This document shows, one piece after another, positions 63,998 through 64,000 of a DNA stretch of 64,000 nucleotides. The notes under the pieces were generated by a model that saw only the letters and a list, made by a program, of their open reading frames with translations, did not search any database and was not told the origin of the DNA. Every line of letters begins with the position of its first letter. Within the stretch, counting starts at the first letter, position 1. Made by a program: the position numbers and the translations under genes. Origin of the DNA: Latrodectus hesperus (taxonomy: Eukaryota; Arthropoda; Arachnida; Araneae; Theridiidae); assembly GCA_037975125.1 (NCBI GenBank), contig CM075850.1, forward strand, positions 124,395,557-124,459,556, read 5' to 3'.

Positions 63998-64000
63998 AGA

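Overview
The window is AT-rich nuclear DNA from a eukaryote, most likely an arthropod and probably an arachnid. That placement is inference, from long introns, very long (AT)n tracts, many mariner/Tc1 remnants, an RNase H-bearing I/jockey-like LINE and a tRNA-derived SINE that recurs more than a dozen times. There are no bacterial-style operons. Most long open frames are transposon fragments or low-complexity artefacts.

One multi-exon host gene can be assembled by hand on the + strand, from 16398 to 50556. Ten exons encode about 518 residues: signal peptide, short N-terminal segment, one SRCR domain, one CUB domain, a single transmembrane helix and a tail of about 180 residues with several tyrosines. 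Splice phases agree through the first eight exons. The last two exons join in frame only if non-first AG acceptors are used. A TATA box and initiator-like site lie just upstream and two AATAAA signals follow the stop. I do not recognise it as a named gene.

The introns hold nested mobile DNA. Intron B-D contains a mariner whose transposase has lost its catalytic core in frame. Intron E-F (9.8 kb) contains LINE remnants, a Tc1 relic and a SINE with target duplications. Intron G-H contains an apparently intact 5.5-kb LINE (36308-41857) with a perfect 14-bp target duplication and overlapping ORF1/ORF2, in the same orientation as the gene. SINE copies crowd introns G-H, H-I and I-J.

Left of the gene, 1-16 kb holds a GC-rich island with a minus-strand splice donor (probable first exon of a gene leaving the window to the left), two internally deleted mariner-type elements with long inverted repeats, an older mariner relic, and a 643-bp near-perfect hairpin element. 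Right of the gene, 51-64 kb holds two more LINE copies, a degenerate mariner, (TG)n and (CT)n(AT)n tracts, and a decayed partial duplication of intron G-H that ends in a relic of exon H (61866-63645). The duplicate lacks the LINE and SINE insertions of the parent copy, which gives a relative order of events.
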